The position numbers and the translations under genes are program-made. The notes under the pieces were generated by a model. That model searched no databases. It saw nothing but the letters and a program-made list of their open reading frames with translations, and had not been told where the DNA came from. A stretch of 64,000 nucleotides of DNA from Tychonema sp. LEGE 06208. Its GTDB lineage: Bacteria > Cyanobacteriota > Cyanobacteriia > Cyanobacteriales > Microcoleaceae. Location: the NCBI RefSeq assembly GCF_015207505.1, contig NZ_JADEWT010000013.1, forward strand, positions 20,017 to 84,016, read 5' to 3'. Positions 8,144 through 15,911 of the stretch are shown here, one piece after another. Position 1 is the stretch's first letter; each line of letters opens with the position of its first letter.

Positions 8144-8994
8144 ACCGTTAACCTCCCCGCAGCGCCGCCAATTGTCGCCGGCAATCCCAATACTAACGTA
8201 TAGCTCAACCACATCGACCACGGAGCGTCAAAACTGAGTTTTTGGAAGAAAAACAGCATAAATGCAGAAGCCGCCAGCGATACTAAATACGCCATTACAG
8301 TTTCGCTGAGGGGACGCTGAAAAATCCCTTGTTGTTGTTGGCGCTTTTCTTGATAAGTAAAGCCTGCTACAAATACAATACCGTAGGAAATTAGCAGCGA
8401 AGCGGCAATAATTGCTAATTGCCAAGGCGGCGAAATAGCTGCCGCTAACATGGGCACTTCGTCGGTTGGGGCGATGTTGAAAGCAACGATCGTAGCGCCG
8501 ATTAAAGTAGCGCCGATATCTGCTACAGTTGGATTAATTGTAGGTTCGCTGTCGCCGTCTGAGCTTTGATAGCGATCGCCGCTCAAGAAACCGTTGGCCA
8601 GGGCTACTCCCAAGGCAAACGGCAGGCCTTCAAAGATGATTTTCCCCAAAGTTTCTTGCAGGGGAGTCTCCAGCCTAATTTCCCTGAGCAAAAACAGGAT
8701 CGCAGCGGCGCAGACAATCCCAATTGCGATCGCTTCTACGGTATCCATTGCAGCATCTCGCCAGCGGATGTTCTTAGTTTTGCGAAAACCTTCAGTGCGA
8801 ACCAGCAAGAAAACGGCGATAAAAGTAGTTGCAATGGCGATCGAAATGTCGATCGGTTTACTGTGCGAACCAATCCACCAAACCTCCATCGTATAAAGCA
8901 GGGGAATTCCGAACAAAAAGCCCCCCGATGCACCTCGAATAATGTCGTTGAGTTCATTTGACCACTGATTTTTACGTCTTTTTGACTTGTTCAT
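8140..8994 (-). CDS. TIGR02587 family polytopic membrane protein
   Basis: A 284-residue integral membrane protein with about seven hydrophobic segments, matching the putative integral membrane family TIGR02587 (RGASGGFLFGIPLLYTMEVWWIG near the N-terminus is typical). I chose MNKSKRRKNQ as the start, giving a basic cytoplasmic N-terminus. Upstream ATG or TTG codons to 9033 are also possible and neither choice has a good ribosome binding site. It is coupled by a four-base overlap to the TIGR02588 gene. The function is unknown; conserved pairing suggests a membrane complex. Confidence 0.85.
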   Translation of the reverse strand: MNKSKRRKNQWSNELNDIIRGASGGFLFGIPLLYTMEVWWIGSHSKPIDISIAIATTFIAVFLLVRTEGFRKTKNIRWRDAAMDTVEAIAIGIVCAAAILFLLREIRLETPLQETLGKIIFEGLPFALGVALANGFLSGDRYQSSDGDSEPTINPTVADIGATLIGATIVAFNIAPTDEVPMLAAAISPPWQLAIIAASLLISYGIVFVAGFTYQEKRQQQQGIFQRPLSETVMAYLVSLAASAFMLFFFQKLSFDAPWSMWLSYTLVLGLPATIGGAAGRLTV

Positions 8995-9029
8995 GTTGGG
9001 GTGAAAAAGCTTGCGAGCTTGTATGTTCA

Positions 9030-9364
9030 TCAAAGAAAAGACCAGATTTGTTTGACTCTATCTCGCACTTGCGCCAAATCATCTGGGGTTAATATTCCCA
9101 GTCTCCTTTCCACTAAACTTTTTTGTAATGTAATGTGTTCAGTTTATGTAAGCGAACCACTGAAGGTCGCTTTAATCCTGCTTGTTGCCATTCCTGAATT
9201 TCGACATCAAAGGTTGTACGAGGGATTTGACTGGTTATTTTAGCAACGATCGTGTCTTCATCTCCCGTGTCCAACAGTATCAAACCAGGACGGCGTTTAG
9301 TTTCGGTTGTACCTGCAAAGATGAATGCGACTATAACTAATTCTCCAAACTGATAATTAGTCAT
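9030..9364 (-). pseudogene. MazF/PemK-type toxin, frameshifted
   Basis: The first 83 codons encode a MazF/PemK-like ribonuclease: FGELVIVAFIFAGTTETKRRPGLIL and RPSVVRLHKLNTL are the family core. Translation then stops early at 9113. Shifting frame just before that point restores the expected tail LQKSLVERRLGILTPDDLAQ followed by VRDRVKQIWSFL and a stop at 9030-9032. The shift is explained by a tandem 5-bp duplication (TGTAA twice on the plus strand at 9124-9133). The toxin is therefore probably inactive, while its antitoxin 3 bp upstream is intact. A sequencing error is less likely because the change is a duplication of five bases. Confidence 0.85.
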
Positions 9365-9367
9365 AGC

Positions 9368-9601
9368 TCACTCCTCATCGTAAATTGCGTCTGGTTCGCT
9401 GAAATCGGCAAAGAATTGTTGGGCGGCAAGACGATGCCAATCTGTTTTTTCCTCTACTTCATCCGCTTCGGAGTTTGTTGGTTCTTGCACCAGAACAATA
9501 ACTCTGACTTCTTGGTTAGCTGTCAAGTATTTTAAGATAGTATCGGGAAATTCTATTTTCCCTTCATCTGTGACTTTTGCGGGAAACTCGTATGCTTTCA
9601 T
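9368..9601 (-). CDS. Antitoxin of a MazF/PemK-type module
   Basis: A 77-residue acidic protein. The N-terminus MKAYEFPAKVTDEGKIEFPD resembles an AbrB/MazE-like strand pattern and the C-terminus is very acidic, as in antitoxins that wrap around and neutralise MazF. It ends 3 bp before the MazF-type gene on the same strand. The arrangement of a small acidic protein followed directly by PemK/MazF is common in cyanobacteria. Because its toxin is frameshifted, the gene may now be a solitary antitoxin or in decay. Confidence 0.75.
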   Translation of the reverse strand: MKAYEFPAKVTDEGKIEFPDTILKYLTANQEVRVIVLVQEPTNSEADEVEEKTDWHRLAAQQFFADFSEPDAIYDEE

Positions 9602-9686
9602 AATTTTTAGGTCAATTTTTTTTACAACATTATTCAGTTTGTGATTTACTTTCTAATTCCTTGAGTTATAAAAAAAACTCGCACGA

Positions 9687-10640
9687 TTATAAATCTCTTT
9701 GCCAAATCTTGATAGTTTTGTTATCACTTCCACTAACCAGAGTCTGCCCATCCGGGCTAAAAGCCACAGAGTAAACTCCCCATGAATGCCCCAAGAGACT
9801 GCAAATTTTATCTCTGGTATCGAGATTCCAAAGTTCGATAATACCAGGTTCCGTACTATTCTCTTCGCTGCCAGAATCCCACCCGCCACTTGCTAAAATT
9901 TTCCCATCAGGGCTAAAAGCTAAGCAGAAGTCCCCCATTGAATTTTCCGCAAGAGTATAGATTTCTATTCCCGTGTAGAGATTCCACAGCTTAATAGTTC
10001 CCACACAGTGCAAAGTCGCAAAAGTTTCTCCATCGGGGCTAACAGCGATCGCATAAACAGAGTCCATACCCTCCTGCCAATGCTTTGTCCAGATTTCATC
10101 TCCAGTGGTTAAATTAAAAGCTACTGCACTTAGAGAAACATAATCATCTGCACTGCTACTAAGTAGAATCTTTCCGTCAGGGCTGAATAAAATAGCCAAA
10201 CTATAAAATACTTCTACTGGCCACTTTAAAGTCCGAATTTCTTCTCCATTTCTAAGGTTCCAAAGTTTGATAGTTGTGTCTTCACTGGCACTTGCCAGAG
10301 TCTTCCCGTCGGGGCTGATAACTACAGAAGTAATTATGTCTGAATGTCCGGTGATGGTGTAAATTTCCTCTTTAGTGCTGAGATTCCAAAGCTTGATAGT
10401 TTTGTCCTTACTGCCGCTAGCAAGAGTTTGGCCATCAGGGGCGAGGGCAATGGATGTAACCCCTTGTGAATGTCCTGATAAAGTGTGAAGTTCTTGCCCT
10501 GTGTTGAGGTTCCACAGCTTAATTGTGCTATCAGAACTTCCGCTAACTACAGTCTGTCCGTCGGGAGTGATGACAACAGAAGTTACCGAACATGAATGCC
10601 CGTGAAGGGTGTGTACGCATTGCCAGTTAGTTTGAATCAT
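9687..10640 (-). CDS. WD40 repeat protein
   Basis: A 317-residue protein made almost entirely of WD40 repeats. Seven blades can be counted, most with the S.D.TIKLWNL ending and the internal GHS..V.S.....DG..L.SGS pattern; blade four is degenerate and carries an insertion near residue 135-175. It should form one closed seven-bladed propeller, a scaffold for protein interaction, in the cytoplasm (no signal peptide). It has no effector domain, unlike the large kinase- or NB-ARC-WD40 fusions of cyanobacteria. It lies between toxin-antitoxin-like genes but has no evident link to them. Confidence 0.92.
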   Translation of the reverse strand: MIQTNWQCVHTLHGHSCSVTSVVITPDGQTVVSGSSDSTIKLWNLNTGQELHTLSGHSQGVTSIALAPDGQTLASGSKDKTIKLWNLSTKEEIYTITGHSDIITSVVISPDGKTLASASEDTTIKLWNLRNGEEIRTLKWPVEVFYSLAILFSPDGKILLSSSADDYVSLSAVAFNLTTGDEIWTKHWQEGMDSVYAIAVSPDGETFATLHCVGTIKLWNLYTGIEIYTLAENSMGDFCLAFSPDGKILASGGWDSGSEENSTEPGIIELWNLDTRDKICSLLGHSWGVYSVAFSPDGQTLVSGSDNKTIKIWQRDL

Positions 10641-10700
10641 TTGATGTTACTCCTAGCATTCATCCAGCAACCACATTTTTACTGATTGTTTTCAATTCCA

Positions 10701-10940
10701 TTAAAGTGCAAGCTGAATTTCGGAATATTCTCCTAAAGCTTCGTTGACAACAATCAGTTTCCCTTGACTGTCCGCCCCTAATTGTTGATTGGCATTGAGT
10801 AATTCAATTCCATAAATAGTACCGTCTGGGGCAATATCTACATTCATTTGCTCGCTAACCTGGATAGTTTCTACCTGTGCATTTTTTTCTTTCAGGTATA
10901 TATAAGCTACGTTGTATCTCGGATCGTAAGTCAGTTTCAT
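10701..10940 (-). CDS. DUF2283 family protein
   Basis: A 79-residue protein of the DUF2283 family. It has MKLTYDPRYNVAYIYLKE at the start, then VSEQMNVDIAPDGTIYGIELLNAN, the usual strand-turn-strand arrangement, and an acidic C-terminus. The ATG is preceded by GCAGGAGG, a good Shine-Dalgarno. It follows directly on a decayed DUF4258 gene; DUF4258 and DUF2283 genes are often neighbours, so they may form a small regulatory or toxin-antitoxin-like pair. That pairing is recalled from general gene-order experience and is not proof of function. Confidence 0.88.
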   Translation of the reverse strand: MKLTYDPRYNVAYIYLKEKNAQVETIQVSEQMNVDIAPDGTIYGIELLNANQQLGADSQGKLIVVNEALGEYSEIQLAL

Positions 10941-10952
10941 GGAACCTCCTGC

Positions 10953-11202
10953 TCAAAATAATTTGACAATTACAGTGATAATTATCCAGTCTTCGCCTTC
11001 TGACGCTGCGATCCTGCACTTTCTTCATAGCATAAACTTTTCCCTGCCACTCAGCATTGAAGGAAAAGTTGCGCCTAAATCCGGTTCTACCAAACCCGGC
11101 CGGAAAAGTTGTACCACTTTCTACAGTAGCAATTACTTCTGCCTCAGTTGCACCTCACTCAATCAATCGTGCTTGAGCATGGGGATGTAATCTAACGCTC
11201 AC
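10953..11202 (-). pseudogene. DUF4258 protein, nonsense codon and frameshift
   Basis: A GTG at 11202 follows a strong AAGGAGG site and opens VSVRLHPHAQARLIE, the DUF4258 N-terminus. TGA at 11157-11155 then interrupts the frame. Reading through gives GATEAEVIATVESGTTFPAG and FGRTGFRRNFSFNAEWQGKV, typical of the family. A second lesion, a frameshift near 11000, is needed to reach the expected ending EDWIIITVIVKLF and stop at 10953. Two independent lesions make this a true pseudogene. The preserved Shine-Dalgarno implies recent decay. The downstream partner DUF2283 is intact. Confidence 0.85.
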
Positions 11203-11223
11203 GTTGCTATTACCTCCTTAAGC

Positions 11224-11454
11224 TCATGACCTGTACTCCTTAAATTCTTCTAGCGGTTCGTCAAAATCATCGGACATCCAAACCATTCCTTTAGCACTTC
11301 CTGCTTGTCGATTGGGTTTAGCTTGTTTGGCAATTACTACCAATTTTACAACAGGCTGGTTATCTTTACTAATGGCAACTTCTTCACCTCTCATCGCCGC
11401 TTCGATCAATTCCAAAAACTTTTCTTTTGCCTCAAGAATGTCTACTTGATACAT
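11224..11454 (-). CDS. Phd/YefM-type antitoxin
   Basis: A 76-residue protein beginning MYQVDILEAKEKFLELIEAA, the characteristic Phd/YefM DNA-binding and dimerisation start, followed by RGEEVAISKDNQPVVKLV and a C-terminal toxin-binding tail. The start at 11454 is chosen because AAGGAGG lies nine bases upstream; the longer frame to 11493 has no such site. Such antitoxins repress their own operon and neutralise a PIN or RelE toxin. No toxin follows here: the next gene is the broken DUF4258 22 bp downstream, so this is either its partner or an orphan. Confidence 0.85.
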   Translation of the reverse strand: MYQVDILEAKEKFLELIEAAMRGEEVAISKDNQPVVKLVVIAKQAKPNRQAGSAKGMVWMSDDFDEPLEEFKEYRS

Positions 11455-11499
11455 AATTTCTGCCTCCTTACTATCAATTTTTAACATCACCATTCTAAC

Positions 11500-13056
11500 T
11501 CAATTCGATAAATCCTCTTCCTCCAAATCCACAGGCGGCAACTCCATATCATCAGACTGCAACTGAGCCGGAGTAGCCGGAATTGCGGCAATAATTGCAT
11601 CGATTACTCTCGCCACCGGAATAATTTCCATCCCCAAATCTGGCACCGGTTGATTCTTCGGAACGATCGCCCTTTTGAACCCCAACTTAGCCGCCTCCCT
11701 CAGTCGCAATTCCAACTGCGAAACCGGCCGCACCTGTCCTCCCAAACCCACTTCCCCCAGCAAAACTGTGCGCGCATCAATTACCCGATCGCGAAAACTG
11801 GCCACAACCGCGATCGCAACTGCCAAATCCGATGCCGGTTCCTCCACCTTCAACCCGCCCACCGAAGCTACAATAGTATCTAATTTAGACAAAGGAATCC
11901 CCACTCTTTTTTCCAAAACAGCTAAAATTTGCTGCAATCTACTATTATCAACACCCGTAGTAGAGCGGCGCGGCGAACCAAAACTCGCAGGACTAACTAA
12001 CGCTTGAATTTCTACTAAAATCGGTCGAGTTCCTTCGCAAGCAACCGTCGTAGAAGTACCGGGAGAAAATTCATCTTTATTACCTAAAAATAACTCCGAC
12101 GGATTGTCTACTTCTCGCAAACCCTCTGCTACCATTTCAAAAACACCGATTTCGTGAGTCGCCCCAAAACGGTTTTTCATCGATCGCAAAAGCCGGTGAG
12201 AAGCAAAGCGATCGCCCTCAAAATAAAGTACAGTATCTACCAAATGTTCCAACACCCTCGGCCCCGCCAAACCTCCATCCTTAGTAACGTGACCGACAAT
12301 AAATAAAGTAATATTTTCCCTCTTCGCCACCTGCATCAAAGCCGACGTACATTCCCGCACCTGAGCCACCGAACCCGGAGCCGATGTTAAACTAGCAAAA
12401 TAAATAGTTTGGATGCTGTCAATCACCGCCACATTCGGTTTGAGCGATTCCAACTCCCGCAAAACTACTTCTAAATCCGTCTCAGGAAGCAAGTAGAAAT
12501 TCTCCGCTGACTTGTCCTCGGAATCCGCTTTAGCTTCCCCGTTGCTGCCGGATTTATGTCCGCCGTTGCTTGACAAATCCACCGGATTAGCTACACCCAA
12601 ACGCTGCGATCGCAATTTCACCTGTTGGCCAGACTCCTCCGCACTGACATAGAGTATCCGATCCTTGCGCGCCAACATATTCGCCACCTGTAAAAGCAGC
12701 GTCGATTTCCCGATACCCGGTTCCCCGCCAATCAACACCAGGGAACCCGGAACAATCCCGCCTCCCAAAACTCGATCGAGCTCCCCGTAACCAGAAGGCC
12801 AGCGAGACTGAGTTTGGTCAGCAATCTGCGATAATCTAAAAGATACTCTCGGTTGACCCTTCGACTTATCAGGAGGCGAACCGCCCACCGTCTTAGTTGT
12901 CACCCCAGTTAAACCAACCCGCGAGCCACCAGCAGTAGGTTGTTCCAACTGCTCGTCAAAAGAATCCCACTTGTGACAGCTAGGACACCTGCCAAAATAT
13001 TGTGGTGAATCATACCCGCATTCCCGACAAATATATTGTATTCGAGGCTTAGCCAT
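11500..13056 (-). CDS. radA: DNA repair protein RadA/Sms
   Basis: A 518-residue RadA, a RecA-like helicase that drives branch migration in recombinational repair. The domains are in the usual order. A C4 zinc finger has Cys10, Cys13, Cys24 and Cys27. The ATPase core has Walker A GEPGIGKST at 111-119 and the RadA-specific KNRFG at 294-298. A Lon-protease-like domain follows from about residue 360 to 490. A polar insertion rich in Ser, Gly, Asp and Lys (about 160-186) separates two core strands; its composition suggests a flexible loop. It is divergent to rpaB, with a 164-bp shared upstream region. Confidence 0.97.
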   Translation of the reverse strand: MAKPRIQYICRECGYDSPQYFGRCPSCHKWDSFDEQLEQPTAGGSRVGLTGVTTKTVGGSPPDKSKGQPRVSFRLSQIADQTQSRWPSGYGELDRVLGGGIVPGSLVLIGGEPGIGKSTLLLQVANMLARKDRILYVSAEESGQQVKLRSQRLGVANPVDLSSNGGHKSGSNGEAKADSEDKSAENFYLLPETDLEVVLRELESLKPNVAVIDSIQTIYFASLTSAPGSVAQVRECTSALMQVAKRENITLFIVGHVTKDGGLAGPRVLEHLVDTVLYFEGDRFASHRLLRSMKNRFGATHEIGVFEMVAEGLREVDNPSELFLGNKDEFSPGTSTTVACEGTRPILVEIQALVSPASFGSPRRSTTGVDNSRLQQILAVLEKRVGIPLSKLDTIVASVGGLKVEEPASDLAVAIAVVASFRDRVIDARTVLLGEVGLGGQVRPVSQLELRLREAAKLGFKRAIVPKNQPVPDLGMEIIPVARVIDAIIAAIPATPAQLQSDDMELPPVDLEEEDLSN

Positions 13057-13220
13057 TGTTTATGATGATAAATAGTCACCCTAACATTTAGAAAAATCTG
13101 AGTTAAAGCAATTATAAAGCTTTCAGATCGATCGCCACCAATGATTCAATCTGTAGCTTCTATGATAGGGTACAAAAAATTAACATTATCTGAAATGTAA
13201 CTTAAGGAGTGCTCGGTAAA

Positions 13221-13952
13221 TTGGAAAACCATAAAGAAAAAATTCTGGTAGTCGATGACGAAGCCAGTATCCGGCGCATTCTGGAGACTCGCCTTTCGAT
13301 GATTGGCTACGATGTCGTCACCGCGGCTGACGGCGAAGAAGCTCTCGAAACATTTCGCAACAGCGAACCAGACTTAGTGGTTTTGGACGTGATGATGCCG
13401 AAGCTAGACGGTTACGGCGTCTGTCAGGAGTTGCGTAAAGAATCAGACGTACCCATCATCATGCTAACCGCTTTGGGAGACGTAGCCGATCGCATCACCG
13501 GTTTAGAATTAGGCGCAGACGATTACGTCGTCAAACCTTTCTCTCCCAAAGAACTAGAAGCCCGCATCCGTTCGGTACTGCGGAGAGTTGACAAAAACGG
13601 CACCTCGGGAATTCCCAGCTCTGGAGTCATTCAAGTCACGAATATTAGGATTGATACCAACAAGCGCCAAGTTTACAAAGGCGACGAGCGAATTCGGCTC
13701 ACAGGCATGGAATTCAGCCTGTTAGAGCTGCTAGTGAGCCGTTCTGGAGAGCCTTTTTCGCGATCGGAAATTTTGCAGGAAGTTTGGGGATACACGCCAG
13801 AACGCCACGTAGATACCCGCGTCGTGGACGTTCACATCTCCCGGCTCCGAGCCAAACTAGAAGACGACCCCAGCAATCCCGAATTAATTTTAACCGCCCG
13901 CGGCACAGGTTATCTGTTCCAGCGAATTGTTGAACCTGGAGAAGTTGGGTAA
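13221..13952 (+). CDS. rpaB: Response regulator RpaB (OmpR family)
   Basis: A 243-residue two-domain response regulator matching RpaB (Ycf27), which in cyanobacteria controls high-light and photosystem genes. The receiver domain has Asp12-Asp13, phospho-acceptor Asp56 in VVLDVMMP and Lys in VKPFSPKE. The winged-helix DNA-binding domain ends HVDTRVVDVHISRLRAKLED...TARGTGYLF. I place the start at TTG 13221 (MENHKEKIL), because it matches the family's N-terminus and sits 11 bases after AAGGAG. The GTG at 13209 overlaps that site and is unlikely. An extensive heptamer field follows the gene. Confidence 0.95.
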   Translation: MENHKEKILVVDDEASIRRILETRLSMIGYDVVTAADGEEALETFRNSEPDLVVLDVMMPKLDGYGVCQELRKESDVPIIMLTALGDVADRITGLELGADDYVVKPFSPKELEARIRSVLRRVDKNGTSGIPSSGVIQVTNIRIDTNKRQVYKGDERIRLTGMEFSLLELLVSRSGEPFSRSEILQEVWGYTPERHVDTRVVDVHISRLRAKLEDDPSNPELILTARGTGYLFQRIVEPGEVG

Positions 13953-13955
13953 AGT

Positions 13956-14393
13956 TAGTTGGCATTTGGCAGTTGGCATTTGGCAGTTGGCAGTTGGCAG
14001 TTGGCAGTTGGCAGGTGTTAGGAAAGCAGGTGTTAGGAAAGCAGTTGTTAGGAAAGCAGTTGCTAGTTGTTAGGAAAGCAGTTGGCAGTTGGCAGTTGGC
14101 AGTTGGCAGTTGTTAGTTGTTAGTTGGCAGTTGGCAGTTGGCAGTTGTTAGTTGGCAGTTGTTAGTTGGCAGTTGGCAGGAAAGAAGTAGTTATTAGTCA
14201 ACAGTCAACAGTCAACAGTCAACAGTCAACAGTCAACAGTCAACAGTCAACAAATAACAAATAACCAATAACAAATAACCAATAACCAATAACAAATAAC
14301 CAATAACCAATAACCAATAACAAATAACCAATAACCAATAACCAATAACCAATAACCAATAACAAATAACCAATAACTAATGACTAATGACTA
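13956..14393 (+). repeat. Composite heptanucleotide field (four unit types)
   Basis: About 440 bp made of successive 7-bp arrays. GTTGGCA with TGTTAGG and GTTAGTT variants lies at about 13956-14180, GTCAACA at 14195-14252, AATAACC/AATAACA at about 14253-14376, and TAATGAC at about 14377-14400. The last array runs into the next gene and supplies its ATG. No promoter or coding sequence can be distinguished within it. Confidence 0.93.
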
Positions 14394-15044
14394 ATGACTA
14401 AATCCGATCCAAATAAAGTTTTGCGGCAATTGCCCTTAGTTGCAGGAGGGTTAGCAGGTACGCTGCTGATGGTAAACCGCTTGCTAACAGAGCAGATTAC
14501 AGACTCTCAAGCTCGATCGGACGCTTTGGGAGTAATTATCAGCGCCCTGCTGATTTTAACAGGCTTGCTGTGGCAGCAGGTGCAAGCGCGATCGCCCGAT
14601 TCGGTACAGCTAATCGGCTCTGAAGGCTTCGAGTTTGCGCCGGATTTACCCGATGCCGTCAAGCTAGAATTAGCCTGGGCATCGCGTTTGCTGTTGACAA
14701 ATACCGCCACAAGGGCGATCGTCATTGTGTATCGAGGAAAAGTTTTATTGCGGCGCGGCATTTTAGGCATCAATCCCGAAGTTAAACCAGGGCCAATATT
14801 GCAGCGAGCGATCGACAAAAACAAACCAATTTATTTAGTAAAGCTCGATATTTATCCCGGCAAAATTGAATTTGACTACTTACCAGAAAATACCCAAGGA
14901 GTCATCTGTCAGCCCATCGGCAGTCAAGGCGTTTTAATCTTAGGTGCCAACGCGCCCCGCAGCTACACCAAACAAGACGAAAACTGGGTAGAAGGCATTG
15001 CCGAAAAACTCGAAAACACGATCGCTCAGCACCTAATTTCTTAA
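14394..15044 (+). CDS. CCB2/CCB4-type cofactor assembly of complex C subunit B
   Basis: A 216-residue membrane protein matching the cyanobacterial homologue of plant/algal CCB2 and CCB4, required to attach heme c' to cytochrome b6 of the b6f complex. Two hydrophobic segments lie at the N-terminus (LPLVAGGLAGTLLMVNRLL and ALGVIISALLILTGLLW), followed by a soluble GAF-like alpha/beta domain including ELAWASRLLLTNTATRAIVI. The start codon lies inside a TAATGAC heptamer array, giving M-T-K. The promoter must therefore be inside or beyond the repeat field. Confidence 0.88.
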   Translation: MTKSDPNKVLRQLPLVAGGLAGTLLMVNRLLTEQITDSQARSDALGVIISALLILTGLLWQQVQARSPDSVQLIGSEGFEFAPDLPDAVKLELAWASRLLLTNTATRAIVIVYRGKVLLRRGILGINPEVKPGPILQRAIDKNKPIYLVKLDIYPGKIEFDYLPENTQGVICQPIGSQGVLILGANAPRSYTKQDENWVEGIAEKLENTIAQHLIS

Positions 15045-15096
15045 CTTTGTAGGGGGCGCATTCTGCACCTTCTCATAACATTTAAATCAAGCTACT

Positions 15097-15435
15097 ATGA
15101 CAACTAATTTGCTTCTCAATCTGAACCGTTTACCCAACAGCTTACCTAGTGAAGGTTCTATCCGTATTGAGCTAGTCAAAGGACTCCTAGTATTTCGCAT
15201 TTCCACCAAAATACAGGAGCGAATAGAAACCTTAACAGCTCAAAAAACAGAATCAGCTCTCACTTCAGAAGAAGAAACAGAACTAAATCAATATCAAGAA
15301 TTGGTTGATTATCTAAATTTGGTTAACGAAACTATAAAAAAATCTTTTTTATATCCTCTACACGGTAGTGTCAAGCGCTATGATGAGCCCTTTGAACCTG
15401 CTGCACCCTCAGAAGATTGGGAAGTGCTGCAATGA
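15097..15435 (+). CDS. Antitoxin-like protein preceding a PIN gene
   Basis: A 112-residue soluble, acidic protein. The middle is a charged helical stretch (IQERIETLTAQKTESALTSE and on to EETELNQYQELVDYLN) and the C-terminus EPFEPAAPSEDWEVLQ is an acidic tail. Its stop overlaps the ATG of a PIN-domain gene as ATGA, the usual arrangement of an antitoxin and VapC-type toxin with translational coupling. I do not recognise the DNA-binding fold at the N-terminus, so the antitoxin call rests mainly on gene order, size and charge. Confidence 0.7.
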   Translation: MTTNLLLNLNRLPNSLPSEGSIRIELVKGLLVFRISTKIQERIETLTAQKTESALTSEEETELNQYQELVDYLNLVNETIKKSFLYPLHGSVKRYDEPFEPAAPSEDWEVLQ

Positions 15436-15821
15436 TTGTACTGGATACTCATATATGGGTGTGGTGGGTTGACAAAAATGCGCGACTGACTCAAAAACAC
15501 TAGGACTGGATACAACAATATCAGTCTCAAGGTTTAGGAGTTAGCATGATTTCTTGTTGGGAAGTCGCTAAATTGGTAGAGCTGGGAAGACTAACTCTGT
15601 CCCTAGCAGTTGATGAGTGGTTAGCAGCAGCTTTAGCTTATCCGGGAGTGCAGCAACTCGAACTCACAATTCCTATGATTATTCAGTCAACCAAACTCAC
15701 GGGTTTTCACCGCGATCCTGCTGACCAACTTATTGTAGCAACAGCGAAAATACATGGGTGTCCGGTGCTGACGGCTGACGCGAAATTTTTGGCATATCCT
15801 GAAGAGCAGACTCTTAAATAA
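15432..15821 (+). pseudogene. PIN-domain (VapC-type) toxin with internal TAG
   Basis: The frame opens with MIVLDTHIWVWWVDKNARLT, the PIN-domain first strand with its metal-binding Asp, and reads to QKH. An in-frame TAG follows at 15501-15503 (codon 24). It then continues without further lesions through SMISCWEVAKLVELGRL, which has the conserved Glu, and HRDPADQLIVATAKIHGCPVL with LTADAKF, which hold the remaining acidic residues. Only the stop interrupts a complete 129-codon VapC-like ribonuclease. Re-initiation at 15546 would lack the first catalytic Asp. Either a fresh inactivating mutation or a sequencing error. Confidence 0.87.
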
Positions 15822-15862
15822 TAGAGGTTGAAATGTGTGGATTCTGTTGCATTTATAAGTTC

Positions 15863-15888
15863 GTAAGGTGCGCGTCGGCGCACCTTAC
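15863..15888. terminator. Palindrome between convergent genes
   Basis: GTAAGGTGCGC (15863-15873) is mirrored by GCGCACCTTAC (15878-15888), an 11-bp perfect stem with a four-base loop. It lies between the ends of the PIN gene and the HpsJ-like gene, which converge. There is no long T run, so it may be a bidirectional terminator or a member of a dispersed palindrome family (also at 18507, 35621 and 50495). Confidence 0.6.
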
Positions 15889-15911
15889 ATCTAACTCAAA
15901 ACTCAAAACTA

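Noticed and set aside
9113..9364. Programmed frameshifting as the explanation of the split MazF gene.
   Set aside because: The lesion is an exact 5-bp tandem duplication, not a slippery site with a downstream structure, although an A run lies next to it.
13956..14393. CRISPR-like array appearance of the heptamer field (also 4457-4925).
   Set aside because: The units are contiguous 7-mers without unique spacers and there are no cas genes nearby.
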